From Paramecium sonneborni (taxonomy: Eukaryota > Ciliophora > Oligohymenophorea > Peniculida > Parameciidae), in assembly GCA_905182985.1 (NCBI GenBank), contig CAJJDN010000011.1, forward strand, positions 186,001 through 250,000: a stretch of 64,000 nucleotides of DNA, read 5' to 3'. Both the position numbers and the translations under genes were made by a program. How positions within the stretch are numbered: position 1 is the stretch's first letter; every line of letters begins with the position of its first letter. The notes beneath the pieces are model-generated. The model did no database searches and was not told the origin of the DNA. It worked only from the letters and a program-made list of their open reading frames with translations. This document shows positions 1-12,200 of the stretch, one piece after another.

Positions 1-377
1 TATGATTGAATCTTTGACTAAGTTTTATTTTTTTAGTTAAATATTTTCTTATATTAATTGTTGTATAAGCGAAGAATTATCTTCATAACATTTTGTTACT
101 TCTGCTGAATTTGGCAGTTGCTTTTTATCGCTTATTTTCCATTATTTTATTAATGATGGAATTTATTTTAAGATTGGTTCTGATTGCTTTGTACTAAACT
201 TCGTATTAGAAGTTTTTTCAATCTATTTATAACAATATATGATACTTTCTAAGTTTTCTCAGGAATCTTTGAGGAACATCCTTGATCAAGCCTGTTTACA
301 AAAACATTTTTTTAGAGGGATTCACAGAATTTTTTATCGCTTGTAAATTTTATATTAGCCTTCTTAGTTTAAAACAT
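1..377 (-). CDS. Uncharacterised coiled-coil protein, 3' end cut by window edge
   Basis: Reading from an ATG at 377 with TAA/TAG as Gln gives an open frame to the window edge. A 23-nt intron (223-245, GTA...TAG) is needed to keep the coding-like frame. The visible ~117 residues begin MFQTKKANIKF and are rich in Lys, Gln, Ser and Asn. A heptad-like stretch (SSLIQQLIQENIQLKKQNL) points to a coiled coil. I recognise no catalytic domain. The stop lies outside the window. The gene is divergent from the small gene at 1035. Coding status is fairly sure from composition and the intron, but function is unknown. Confidence 0.55.
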
Positions 378-1034
378 CAAGACAACTATTCTTTGGTTAT
401 AATAAATAAAAAAATTAAAAACTTCAAACAAATATTATAAATATCAATGCCAAATTATGACCAGTGAAATATATGTTTTATAAAATAGAGCAATAATAAA
501 AAATATATTCAAATTTAATTGCACTAACTTACAAAGATTTTTTTTATTTATTTTTTTCACCTTATTTTCATTTTAATTTATAAAAAACACAAAAGGTTTA
601 AAAGATAAGAAAAATAAGAAAATAAAAACGAATAATATTATGAATTAAAGAATTGATAAAACATCGACTATTTACTTAATTTATTTTAATTTTTTAAAAT
701 ATTATCTAGTATATAATTCTTTGTCAACTTTAGAGCCCATAAATTAAATGAATTTAAATTACAATACAGAATAAATTTAATTTAACCTTTTGGTAAATAT
801 GTCTTAATAAGAAATTATATAGATATTCTATTCAAATAAATTAAGTTGATATTATAAATATATTATAAAAAAAATACAATAGAATATCATTGATTTTCTA
901 TCTTATTAATATTTAAAAGCTATTAAAATTTTAAGATTAAAAACAAGTCGTTTAGATTAGAGCATATTTATATTCAGATGCAATGTAAATTTGAAAATAG
1001 AAAACATACAAATAATTTTATATAAATAATTAAA
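378..1034. other. AT-rich intergenic stretch between divergent genes
   Basis: No convincing reading frame with coding-like composition is seen on either strand. The sequence is long A and T runs and presumably holds the promoters of the flanking divergent genes. No specific element is recognised. Confidence 0.4.
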
Positions 1035-1504
1035 ATGATTCGTCTAACTCATAGCAAGTCTGTGGCACGTTTTTCTGGAGCATTATGGGGACCAATCCAT
1101 GAAAGACCAATTGTAGATAGAGTGATGTCAACATCATAATGGCCTGTCCCATACTATTAAAGAATTTTTAAGGCATATCCAGTTAGATGTAAAATGATAT
1201 TAAAAAGTTAAAGAAAACAAATAAACTTGGGCAATGAATTTAGCGGGAGCAGAAATTCATGATATAAATTGGTATTGCGCAAAACAAGCTTTAAGCAGAA
1301 CTCTTAAAGGGAGATAAGCTGTGGAATATGTTGAAAATAATATTCCAACTCAGAGTAAATAATTTTATTTAATACAAAGGCTATATTGTAATTCAAAAAG
1401 ATGTCTCAAGAATGGCAAAAGCATATGTTAGTGATTTAAGCCTTTTCCTTAGTGTTGCAAATAAGGAAAGTAAAGTCATATTAGACTCTGTTGAATTGAT
1501 TTGA
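1035..1504 (+). CDS. Small protein, possibly mitochondrial, unknown function
   Basis: The ATG at 1035 opens a frame joined by two 25-nt introns (1189-1213, 1355-1379). Splicing gives 139 residues and a TGA at 1502. For the first intron a 19-nt version (1189-1207) also keeps frame. The N-terminus MIRLTHSKSVARFSGALW has basic and hydroxylated residues and no acid, as in mitochondrial presequences (inference). The rest contains WGPIHERPIVDRV, AGAEIHDINWYCAKQAL and IVIQKDVSRMAKAYVSDL. I do not recognise the family. It may be a ciliate-specific mitochondrial component, but that is a guess from the leader alone. Its 3' end overlaps the convergent gene at 1476 by 29 bp. Confidence 0.6.
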
Positions 1505-1990
1505 AATACAGAATAACAAAAACATTATTATATGCATTTTTATCTTCAATTGAATAAAATTTTATACAGCTAGGATTAAAATAACTAAATGAATAATTTA
1601 GCTAGGTTTTATCCATATTTAATATTTTTTTTTACTTTATAAAAGTTTACTTTTTGATAGTACTTTTCTAAAGTTCTCATATTAATTCTTATCTATGATA
1701 ACTAAATGAATAATTTAGCTAGGTTTTATCCATATTTAATATTTTTTTTTACTTTATAAAAGTTTACTTTTTGATAGTACTTTTCTAAAGTTCTCATATT
1801 AATTCTTATCTATGATAAAATTTTTTTCTTTAACTTTATCTTTTAGCTTAGAATCGTCAAAAATAAAAACATATAATTAGTTAATAAAGTTTTAGTCAAT
1901 TTGATAATTATCAAACCAATGTTTTTTTTCAAAATTTTTTAATCCAATTACTTCTAAAGAGATAAAATAGTATTTTTTTCTAATTTGCAT
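1476..1990 (-). CDS. Uncharacterised protein with internal 117-bp tandem duplication
   Basis: On the minus strand a coding-like frame runs from an ATG at 1990, with segments such as KKYYFISLEVIGLKNFEKKH and LYVFIFDDSKLKDKV. It then enters a 117-bp unit present twice (1581-1814). The last coding stretch (IEDKNAYNNVFVILYFKS, stop TGA at 1476-1478) lies in another frame. A GTA...AG intron of 29 nt inside the unit reaches it. If that intron is spliced in the first-read copy, the reading hits a TGA in the next copy. If it is retained there, the unit adds 39 residues in frame. So the duplication either lengthens or breaks the gene, or is an assembly error. The family is not recognised. Confidence 0.4.
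1581..1814. repeat. Perfect 2 x 117-bp tandem duplication
   Basis: 1581-1697 and 1698-1814 read identically over the whole 117-bp unit, including a run of nine T. The unit length is a multiple of three. It lies inside the minus-strand gene ending at 1476 and carries that gene's candidate 29-nt intron. Confidence 0.9.
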
Positions 1991-2860
1991 AAATTAAGAA
2001 TTTTGGATAAAAACAATATATTTTTTATTTTTCTTATGAATTTAAAATATAGGAATTCGATGTATTATAGAATTATTTGATTTTTGTTTTAGATGTCACA
2101 AAAAGTTTGTTTTTTAAATTACTCAAATTTCTACCCTATTACAAATTTATTGATCTATTTATTTATATATATTATTCCATGATCTTTTGTCTGGAATACT
2201 ATGGGAATGCTTATTAAATGTATTTTAATTTTACAATTATTGCTGATTATAGCTTTTCTCTATCTAATTGTAAATATTAAAATTAATAGAAGGAAGGCTT
2301 TTTAAAAATTCATTTTAAAAAATTTTCATTTTTACCATTACACTTTATTTTATGGACATATCATTACCCTAAAAAAATAAATTATCAACTAGCTTTAATA
2401 TTTGATTTCTCGTTTCGATAGCATTTCTAATAATTAATTTAAATTAATATGGAATCAAAATCGATATAATTAAGAGATCTTTTTATGATAATCAAAATCT
2501 TCAATTCGAGTTAAAATATTCAAAAGAAATTTATTTGAACATTTAATAACAAAACCGAATTTCAAATGATTGAAAAAGGAAAGAAAATTGTTGGTAAAAT
2601 TCTTTAAAAATTTGTAATTTATAATTTTAAAATTAATTGTAAGATTCTTTAAATAGTAACTAATTATTATAAAAAATATATGTAATCTATGTCATAAAAA
2701 ACAAATTACTTTTTTCAATTTGCTCAAAAAATAAGTTATATCGACAATTTAGATGGTGAATGGTTTAAAACCTTATAATTAATATATATATGCTGAGATA
2801 TATTTTGAAAAAAAAAAGAAAATAAAGAAAAATTATATATTTTTATATTTTATGATATTT
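1991..2860. other. Gene-poor AT-rich stretch with a possible gene relic
   Basis: No intact gene model is found. On the plus strand two short coding-like pieces lie in different frames: around 2450-2575 (IKRSFYDNQNLQFELKYSKE) and around 2565-2790 (starting MIEKGKKIVGKIL, containing ISYIDNLDGEWFKTL, ending in TGA). They could be the remains of a decayed gene, or chance frames in sequence where only TGA stops translation. Confidence 0.25.
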
Positions 2861-3771
2861 TCACACAACAAATAGCTATTGTTTGTTTTCTTAATATTTA
2901 TGAGTGTAAAATTTAATTGTTGTATGCTTGGCCTTGAATCTATGAGTTAATGCATAAACACTAAAAGGGCTGTTTTTGTTTGTAGTTAAACATGCTAAAT
3001 GATTTAAATTTACATGAGGAGGAGGAGACAAAGAGTTAACATTACTGAAGATTTAAATAAGATGATCAAAAATTTCTTGTTAAGATATAGATGGTTTAGC
3101 ATCTTCAAGTTCCATTTACCCTTATGGTCTAATATCTTTATTCCACATATTGTTAAGTTTTTTTTCTTTTTCCTATTGATTTATATAATATGTTACTTCT
3201 ATATAATAATATTTAAGTAAATGAGGAGGAACAGGAGGAGCTTTGTCGTTGAAATTGAAATCTTAAATTACTTATTTTTGATTCTAAATAATAGAGTCAT
3301 TAGGTGATTTCTCTGGTTTGAATTATTAACTTGATTCCATGAATTCTTTGGCTTTATTTTCAACTTTGGTTGTATCTATAACATTATTAATATTGCCATG
3401 TTCATCTGCAGTAGTAGGATCATCTGGAGAGAATCTCCAATCTCCATCTACAATAAATTTATAATGATGGATTCCTTTTGGTAAGGGTATTACTATGCTA
3501 AATTCTCCCCCTTTATCTCTCTATAATTGATGAGTTGTCTTCCATTAGGAAAATGTGCCTGCCACAAATACCTTTTATCCACCAAAATTCCATTTAAATT
3601 ATGTATTAACAAATTCCTATTGTGTTTGTTCAATATCCTTGATACTCTTTGCAGATTTATCACTCATAGAGCTATATTTAAAAATTGAATTTACCCTCCA
3701 GAATTCATATAATTGATTGCATGTTCGTGTCTCTATGTTTCTGTTACTAATTTACTACTTTAAGATCCCAT
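2861..3771 (-). CDS. AMPK (SNF1) beta subunit
   Basis: The beta subunit scaffolds the energy-sensing AMPK/SNF1 kinase, binding glycogen through CBM48 and the alpha and gamma subunits through its C-terminus. Splicing introns 3672-3694 (23 nt) and 3173-3196 (24 nt) gives 287 residues, near the usual animal length. The start MGSQSSK is an N-myristoylation-type Gly-2 signal, as in animal beta subunits. CBM48 follows: FKWNFGGQKVFVAGTFSQW, LPKGIHHYKFIVDGDWRFSP and GNINNVID. The C-terminal ASC domain shows PPVPPHLL, then PPHVNLNHLACL and THRFKAKHTTIKFY. The stop is TGA at 2861-2863. The second intron is 3n and stop-free, so retaining it would insert eight residues. The gene starts only 20 bp from the end of the next gene. 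Assignment is strong. Confidence 0.93.
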
Positions 3772-3791
3772 ATAAAATATTTAATTATATA

Positions 3792-6214
3792 TCAAAATCT
3801 TTTTCTATCTGTCTTTTTTGCTCCATCTGCTTATTATTTATTTTTATCTAAATTGATAACATCTTCTTCTAATTTTTTTTTGTTGTTAGCATCTTAAACT
3901 CTTTATCTGTTAAATTCAGCAAGCTATATATATTTTAAAATAAATAATACTTCATCATCAAATTGCTCATCATTATTTTTATTATTCATATCTCCTAATT
4001 CATCCAAATCTAATGCATTTCCTTTTCCAAATTCATCTTCATCATCATGATCACTTTTAACAGATTCTTTTGGTTCCTCTATTGGGGGTTCTGGAATTTC
4101 TGGTTCCTCAGGCTCTTCTTCATCTTATTCCATTAAATTTCCCAAATCGAATTTACTCAAAGGTTCGTTTGCATTGGCCCCTTCATTCATTGGATTTATC
4201 TTTCCTTAATTAGTAACAACAAAATCCGATTTCTACTTTTCTTTACTATATTTATTAACAATATCAAGCATATCTTAATCACCAAATCTTTATTAACCCA
4301 TAAACATTTCTTCTTCTGCTACCAAATCAAAAATCGTCACCTCAGCAATAATATCAATAATAGATGAAAAGTTTTGTGAAATATATAATCCTACCAAAAA
4401 AACATATATTGCTGGTACTATGGGAAAATGAACAGCCTATTTAACATCTATTACATATCTATCAACAATTTAATCTGAGTATAAAGAATAATAAACTAAA
4501 TATGTCCCTACTGATGAAATAAATAACATTCCTATAAGTCTCACAAACCCAAGGGACTTTCTCATCATTTCAACTCTGGATGAGTTTCTTTCTCTCAAAT
4601 AAAATACCTTTTAGCCTGCCATCCAAAAACTTTCTCCGAATGTAGCGATATGCATAAAGTTTCTATGACTTATGTATTTTCCTAAATACTCATAAAACCA
4701 AAAGCCTGGGATTGAAAAAAATAATAATATGTGCAATAAAAAGCTTTTTCTTGGCATGGACAATAAGATATTTTTCCAATAATAAAATAGAGAGCTTGGA
4801 ATCCATAAAATAGGAACCAGCAAAGCTCCCATCAAGAAACTTCCCAAATGGTATCTAATAGTGTACCAAAGAGGTCTTAACATAGGAGCATTCAAGTAAT
4901 TCTTATCTCTAGTGAAATACCAGACTGAACAACTGCAAGCAATAAAACAGCGAACATAATAATACAAAGTTTAAAGTGTCCAAAGCATAAAGAATAACAC
5001 AACATAAAACCCTCTCTCTTACCATATCTAAAATTAAACCTTTCTATAATCTGTACTCGAAAATCCATTCGGAGCTGGAACTGTTTCAGTTCTTCCAGAA
5101 TTTACACCTCCAATTAATACTAAAATAAATAGGATTGCTAAGGCAGTTTATAACAATGATATAAAAAAGGGAATTAATAATACATGAAGCATTTACTTTA
5201 ATGGTTTAAGCATTGATTCCATTAGTTAAATCATTCTTAAAATTTGATGAAAACAGAATATTAAAAAGAATACATAAACAGGAATTAAATATAACAAAGT
5301 CTGCTTCGTAATTTCTAATAAATATAGGTGTGCTGCTACACATTAATAGGGATCTTATATATCAATTGGACAGTCTCTTTAAATTGTGTTTCCTTTCTCT
5401 TCATCCAAATATTTAGACAAAAATACCATTGTAACACAAAATCCAGTTACAAATGCCCACACCATCATATGAGCAATTCCTATGATATTTTCTATAATAT
5501 ACTTTTTCCCAATAGAATTATAACAAAGATTACTCCTACTACTATCTAAACAGCAAATGCTCCAATTATTAATTCAATATTCTAATTTTTTATAAATTTA
5601 TACTATCCAAAAATCGCCTGCTATTCTTTTAAATATTTCAATATCAGTGTTTATTATTTTTTCTATTGCATTTCTTCTTTATCCTAATTCCATGGGCATA
5701 CAATAAACTAAATATGGATCAGTATAGTAAGTATCGTAACAATAATCTTCCAATATTGTTTACCCATCAATATCGTATAAACAAATTTTTTCAGTCTACT
5801 TTAAAATTAAATATTACGTAGTCTAAAGTATTTGGACATTTCTCTACGCAAATCGCAATATCGAATAAATTATCAGGATCAAGAAAATAAGCATAAGGTT
5901 TATTCTCTAATTATTTAATCCCACATAAGTCAGTTCTAAAATCGGAACTCCGAAAGAGCCTTTCTAATTTAAATTCTTAGTATGCTATAAATCGTTTTGC
6001 AAAATTTTTTACCATAAAAACCATAAGCAAACGAAAACCCCAAAAATATAATCCAAACAATAATACAAATTACGTCTGTGCAATATCTCAATTCTGTTGC
6101 CACTGGTCCGTAGAAATCTTCGACGGGAGGTTCATAATTTAAATTTTGTGGATGAGTATCATCTCGATTTTTATAAAAATCAAGATCATTTGCAGCTTTT
6201 TCCAACTTTGCCAT
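3792..6214 (-). CDS. Choline transporter-like protein (CTL/SLC44 family)
   Basis: A polytopic membrane protein of the SLC44 family, whose members move choline and ethanolamine across plasma or mitochondrial membranes. The cytosolic N-terminus is followed by ELRYCTDVICIIVWIIFLGF, the family's first membrane segment after an RxCTDV motif. The extracellular loop contains RTDLCGIKQLENKPYAYF and the hallmark ICVEKCP. Near the C-terminus, APMLRPLWYTIRYHLGSF matches the conserved segment before the last helices. The tail is acidic and hydrophilic (KSDHDDEDEFGKG) and ends KKTDRKRF, TGA at 3792. A 27-nt 3n intron (3924-3950) and at least one more near 5820 are used. Its start lies 44 bp from the divergent giant gene. 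The substrate is inferred from the family only. Confidence 0.88.
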
Positions 6215-6258
6215 TACAACTTAATTTAATTAAAAAATGAATGATATACTATATATCT
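6215..6258. promoter_or_regulatory. 44-bp divergent intergenic promoter region
   Basis: The start codons of the SLC44-like gene (-) and the giant RCC1-repeat gene (+) are only 44 bp apart, so both promoters must sit in or overlap this stretch and the 5' coding ends. It is A/T-rich. No defined box is recognised. Confidence 0.45.
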
Positions 6259-9200
6259 ATGATGATGAGCAAGTATGATTTCTTTCAAAATTAGAATACT
6301 TATAAACCGTTCAATGTGCTAGGATAGTTCGGTAAAGTGAGATAAATTTGTAAAGGCTTTTCTTCAAATTCATTTTAGATACTCTCTGAAACAGGGTGCC
6401 TATATTATATCAGCTATGAGCTTTCCTTTTATTAGCTACCCTTCAAGAATGAAAAAATTAAGTACATCTCAACAAACAAAAATGTGACTTTGGCACTTTC
6501 ATATTCTGGGTAAGTTTATTCATTTGGAGAGGATAAAAATCATTATGGCACTCTTGGAATTTAAAAGATATATTTTGTGCCAATTCCTAGCAGAATTGGA
6601 AAAGATTTTAAGCAGCTGTCGCTTTCCTCTCATCTTGCATGTGGTCTTGATTATTCAGGAAAATTGTGGACTTGGGGACAAACACCAATTGGTAATTCAG
6701 AAATACCTTATATTGTAAACCCCTTAACCATAAAAATTAATAAAGTTTGTGCTGGGAAGGATTACATTTTACTTATTGATGGTATTTTTACATTGTACTT
6801 TAAATTTAGGATCTTCTAATATATTTTTATTATCTGATTCTTTTAAATCTAGTTTTTACAGCAATCAGAGATGGGCTCTTTAAAAATTCAAATAATTTAC
6901 AAACGAACATCTTGTTATTTCTGAGATTTTACCTAACGATAGATACTCATTTATGCTCACAAGTAAAAAAATAAACTTTAACATTTAGATAAAAATGAGC
7001 TATATATGCTAGTTTTAAATGAACTATTGATAAAAAAGTTAGATATTCGAATAAAAATTCATAATCTTACATAAAATGATACACATATTTTTTGTTTTAC
7101 TGAATTATAACAGTTTATAAAAATAGACAAAGCAAATCTTTGTTAGAATGAATAAATAGAGATGAAGGCTCTTTATGAATAAATTCGATATGAAAATATA
7201 GAAAAAGCTATGCATTCAGCAATTTTACCTCAAAATATAATAAAATTCACATTAAACTCAATTTAAGGTTTTGTTGTCAATCGAGAAAGTTTCATTGAAG
7301 GTGCTCAAAAGAAAAGTATCTCTTCAATTTAAGTTTACCAACAATAATACTCAATATCTGAAACTCATAAATAAGAAACTTAATTAAAAATCTCGATAAT
7401 TAATCATTAAGTAAATCATACTCCAAGTAAAGTTGTTATACCCTAACAAAAATCTAGAATCTATTATTCTCCTTAGCCCATAATTTTAAAATCTAATAAA
7501 TCAGTAATAACACCTTTAAAGCAATCAGCAGTACTCCCAAAATCATATCTTTCTCGCACACCAAATATGTAGCAACCTTTAGCTCGTTCCTTTGTAAACT
7601 ACACTGAAAGCAGAACAAAATCTCCTGTTAAAAAAGCAAATTTGATGAGGCTTTTAATCTAAGATGTGCAACTTACAATTAATTCTTTGTATAAGTATCC
7701 TTAAATTGCTTTTGAATTCAGAGAAAGAGTGTATTCAAACAGAAGCAGCTCAGCTTAAGATATAAGATAAATGATTAAAGAAATAAATCCAAGAGCAAAC
7801 AGTTCAGAAAAGGAAAAGATTTAAGAATTTATCCATAAGGAAAGATCTTATGACTAAGAACTGAATAAGTAGATGGAAACAGTAAGATCATAATTAGAAG
7901 GTCTAAAAAGATAATCTAATTAATCTGAAGATATATTTGAAGATGCAACTTCTAAGAAAAGATAAAGTATTGCAGATGATTTATCAGTTGGAGAAACTGG
8001 AACTTAAGATAAAGAAATCAATTATGCTTAAAGTAAAATATAAGAACAAAAAAAGTATTTTGCAAACCGATCAAATGCTTCCCCAATAAAGTCTTCTCCA
8101 ACAATTTAAAGATTCGATGAAACAACAAAATTTTTTGAAGAAGAAATATTAATTAGGAATAAACAGAAATAAGATAGGGTTTTAATAAGAGAAATAATTT
8201 TTTCTAACTCCTCTACGTATATTAATGATGAAAACTTATATGCAGTTAGAGCCAAAGACTAAATCTTAATTGCAAGCCGTGTCATAAATGGAATTATTGA
8301 TCAAAGCTGGGAATTTACAAACAACAATAAATATAAAAAATTTATTTCAAGAAATGAGCCTATATAGTATTTAGAAGAGGATATCAAAATACATGATGGA
8401 AATTGTATCATCAGAAAATAAGTTAGAAAAACACCAGAAATGCTTATTATAGGAGAAGGTATCAATGAAGAATAAGAAAATGGTGAAATTGTTGAGAATA
8501 GAAGATTAGTTGAAAATAATGAATCTTTGACTTAAATGTAAGCAGATGGGTGGAACTTAGATAACATGCATAGACTAGAGAGAAATATTGGAAAAGAATA
8601 AATATGTATACAGTAGTTAGAAAATAATTAAAAAGTTTTGGTCAAAAAATTTTCACCAGATTAAATATAAAAATAAGAAGAATCTAATTTAAATAAACAA
8701 AAACAACAACAAGTAGAGAGTAATATTAAATATGTGGAAGAAGAATTATTAAGATTAAATTAGGAGACAGGTAAGATTGAAAGACTTTTAATAAGAAAAC
8801 CCTATAAAGATAATTCTGAGCAATAAGGTAAATAATAAAACGGAATAAAAGTTTTATCTAGAAGAATAATTCACAATTCTCAATCTAAATAAATTATGTT
8901 ATAAGATGGATGGTAAGCCACTTCAGAAGGACTTTTATAAAAAAAACTATCGGAATAAGAACCAGATTAATTTTTAGAAGAGGAAATCTTAATTTATAAT
9001 CCAGTAACAAAAAAGCAAGACAGAAAATTGGTAAGGAGACCTTTATTTGATAATTAATTGCAAGAAATAAGTGAAGAATTGGATGAAGATGGTGAATAGG
9101 GAATGAAAATTGTTGCAAGAAGAATTATTGAAAATGATGAAAAAAATTAATTAGGTTAAGATTGGTTGAAAAATTATGAAGGCAATTACGAACTTTACAT

Positions 9201-12200
9201 TTCGCAAGCTGAACCAACAGAATTTGTAGAAGAAGAAATACTTATAAAAGATATCAATGGAAAAATGATAAGAAAATTAGTAAGGAGACCATTGACTAAG
9301 GAAAATTCATAAATTGGAAATAACTTAAATGAATTAGATAAGGATGGAAACAGAATTTTATCTAGAAAAATAGTCGATAATTCTTAATCCATTAATTAAG
9401 TCTAAAAAGATTGGCAAAAAGGGCAAAATGGCATTCTTGAAAAAATTATTTCATAAGAAGAACCTGAGCAATTTATAGAAGAAGAGATAATTATAGTAAA
9501 CCCAAAAACAGGCAAGCAAGAACGCAAATTAATTAGACGTCCTTATGAAAATGAAGAAGAGGTTGGAGATTAATTGAACGAATCAATTGGTAATAATCAA
9601 AAAGTAGTGGCAAGAAGAATCGTTTAAAACGATAGTTCTCTAAGTGAATGGAAGTAAAATTAAAAAACTGGATAATTAGAAAAATTAATTGTACAGAATG
9701 AACCTACTAAATTTATTGAAGAAGAGGTTTTAGTACTTAACGATGAAACAGGTAAGATGGAGAGAAAATTAATAAGAAAATAATACTAGCCTGGTTCGAA
9801 CATAGGAAATAATTTACAAGAAATCGATTAAAATGGAAATAGAATTCTTGCAAGAAGAATCATAGAAAATATATCATCAACTCAGCAAGTTGAGAAAGAA
9901 GGCTGGAAAAATAATCAGGGTAATTTTGAAAAAACCTTATCAATCCAAGAACCAACAAAATACATTGAGGAAGAAATTATTATTGTTAAATAAGGTGGTA
10001 AGCAAGAGAGAAAAATTATAAGAAGACCTCTAGATGATGATGAAAATGTAGAAGAAGGAGAATAACTATTAGAAGATATAGGTGAGAGCTGTTATGTGGT
10101 TTCTAGAAAGATTGTTGATAATGATTTATCACTTGGTTCATCGAAATGGAAAAAAACTAGCGATGGAAATTATGAATTAAGCTTAGGAGTTGAACCTTCG
10201 TAGTATATTACTGAAGAAGTGTTATAGTATAATAATTAGACAGGGATGATGGAAAGAAAACTAATTAGAAAGCCTTATTTGGGAGGAAAGATCTAAGAAG
10301 GCGATTAATTAAATGAAGTAGACAAAAATGGAACTAAAGTGCTTTCACGTAAAATAGAATCCAATCTTTAACCAAATATTATAAAACAATAATGGTAGAA
10401 TGTAGGAAAATAAGAAGAAATCCTTCTAAATTCAGAAGAACCTGAACAATTTATTGAGGAAGAGATTATCCAAGTTAATCCAAAAACAGGAAAACTTGAG
10501 AGAAAAATTGTCAGAAAACCTCTGAATAATGAAGAAATAGATAATTTATAAATGGGATAAAATTTAGAAGAAGATTTAGGGAATGGTAGATAAATAATTT
10601 CAAGAAAAATTGTTTAAAATGATCAATCAAATTAAGCATTAAAATAGCAAGGTTGGGTAAAAAATACTGAAGGAAACATGGAAATCAGATTCCAACCTGA
10701 ACCTGCAAAATATGTTGAGGAAGAAATATTAGTTTAAGGTGAGGATGGAATTGTTTAAAGGAAGCTAGTGAGAAGACCATATTTACCTTAGGATAACAAA
10801 TTACAAACTGGATCTGTGATAGAAAAAGACTAAAATGGAAATAAAGTTGTCTCGAGAAAGATTGTATAAAATAATAAGCCAATCGATTAAACCTGGACTT
10901 AATTAAATAATGGATCCTTAGAGAAAGTAGTTTCACAATAAGAACCTGAAGCTTATATTGAGGAAGAGATTATTATCATAAATCCAAAAACTTAGCGATA
11001 AGAAAGAAAATTAACGAGAAGACCTTTAACTAAATCAGAAATAGGAGAGATTGGAGAGAATCTTCAAGAAGGTGACGGAACTAGAAAAGTGGTTGCTAGA
11101 AGAATAATCTCTAATGAATAGCCTTTGGATTAAATGAAAGATTGGTAACAAAAATAAGGACAGATGGAAATTTAATTAGCTTCAAGTGAGCCAACCAAAT
11201 ATGTTGAAGAGGAAGTTCTTTCTTATGGAGAAAATGGATTACAAAGAAAATTAGTAAGGAGACCATTGACTAAGGAAAATTCATAAATTGGAAATAACTT
11301 AAATGAATTAGATAAGGATGGAAACAGAATTTTATCTAGAAAAATAGTCGATAATTCTTAATCCATTAATTAAGTCTAAAAAGATTGGCAAAAAGGGCAA
11401 AATGGCATTCTTGAAAAAATTATTTCATAAGAAGAACCTGAGCAATTTATAGAAGAAGAGATAATTATAGTAAACCCAAAAACAGGCAAGCAAGAACGCA
11501 AATTAATTAGACGTCCTTATGAAAATGAAGAAGAGGTTGGAGATTAATTGAACGAATCAATTGGTAATAATCAAAAAGTAGTGGCAAGAAGAATCGTTTA
11601 AAACGATAGTTCTCTAAGTGAATGGAAGTAAAATTAAAAAACTGGATAATTAGAAAAATTAATTGTACAGAATGAACCTACTAAATTTATTGAAGAAGAG
11701 GTTTTAGTACTTAACGATGAAACAGGTAAGATGGAGAGAAAATTAATAAGAAAATAATACTAGCCTGGTTCGAACATAGGAAATAATTTACAAGAAATCG
11801 ATTAAAATGGAAATAGAATTCTTGCAAGAAGAATCATAGAAAATATATCATCAACTCAGCAAGTTGAGAAAGAAGGCTGGAAAAATAATCAGGGTAATTT
11901 TGAAAAAACCTTATCAATCCAAGAACCAACAAAATACATTGAGGAAGAAATTATTATTGTTAAATAAGGTGGTAAGCAAGAGAGAAAAATTATAAGAAGA
12001 CCTCTAGATGATGATGAAAATGTAGAAGAAGGAGAATAACTATTAGAAGATATAGGTGAGAGCTGTTATGTGGTTTCTAGAAAGATTGTTGATAATGATT
12101 TATCACTTGGTTCATCGAAATGGAAAAAAACTAGCGATGGAAATTATGAATTAAGCTTAGGAGTTGAACCTTCGTAGTATATTACTGAAGAAGTGTTATA

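Noticed and set aside
3014..3220. Plus-strand frame starting with four arginines
   Set aside because: It is antisense to the C-terminal ASC region and second intron of the AMPK beta gene.
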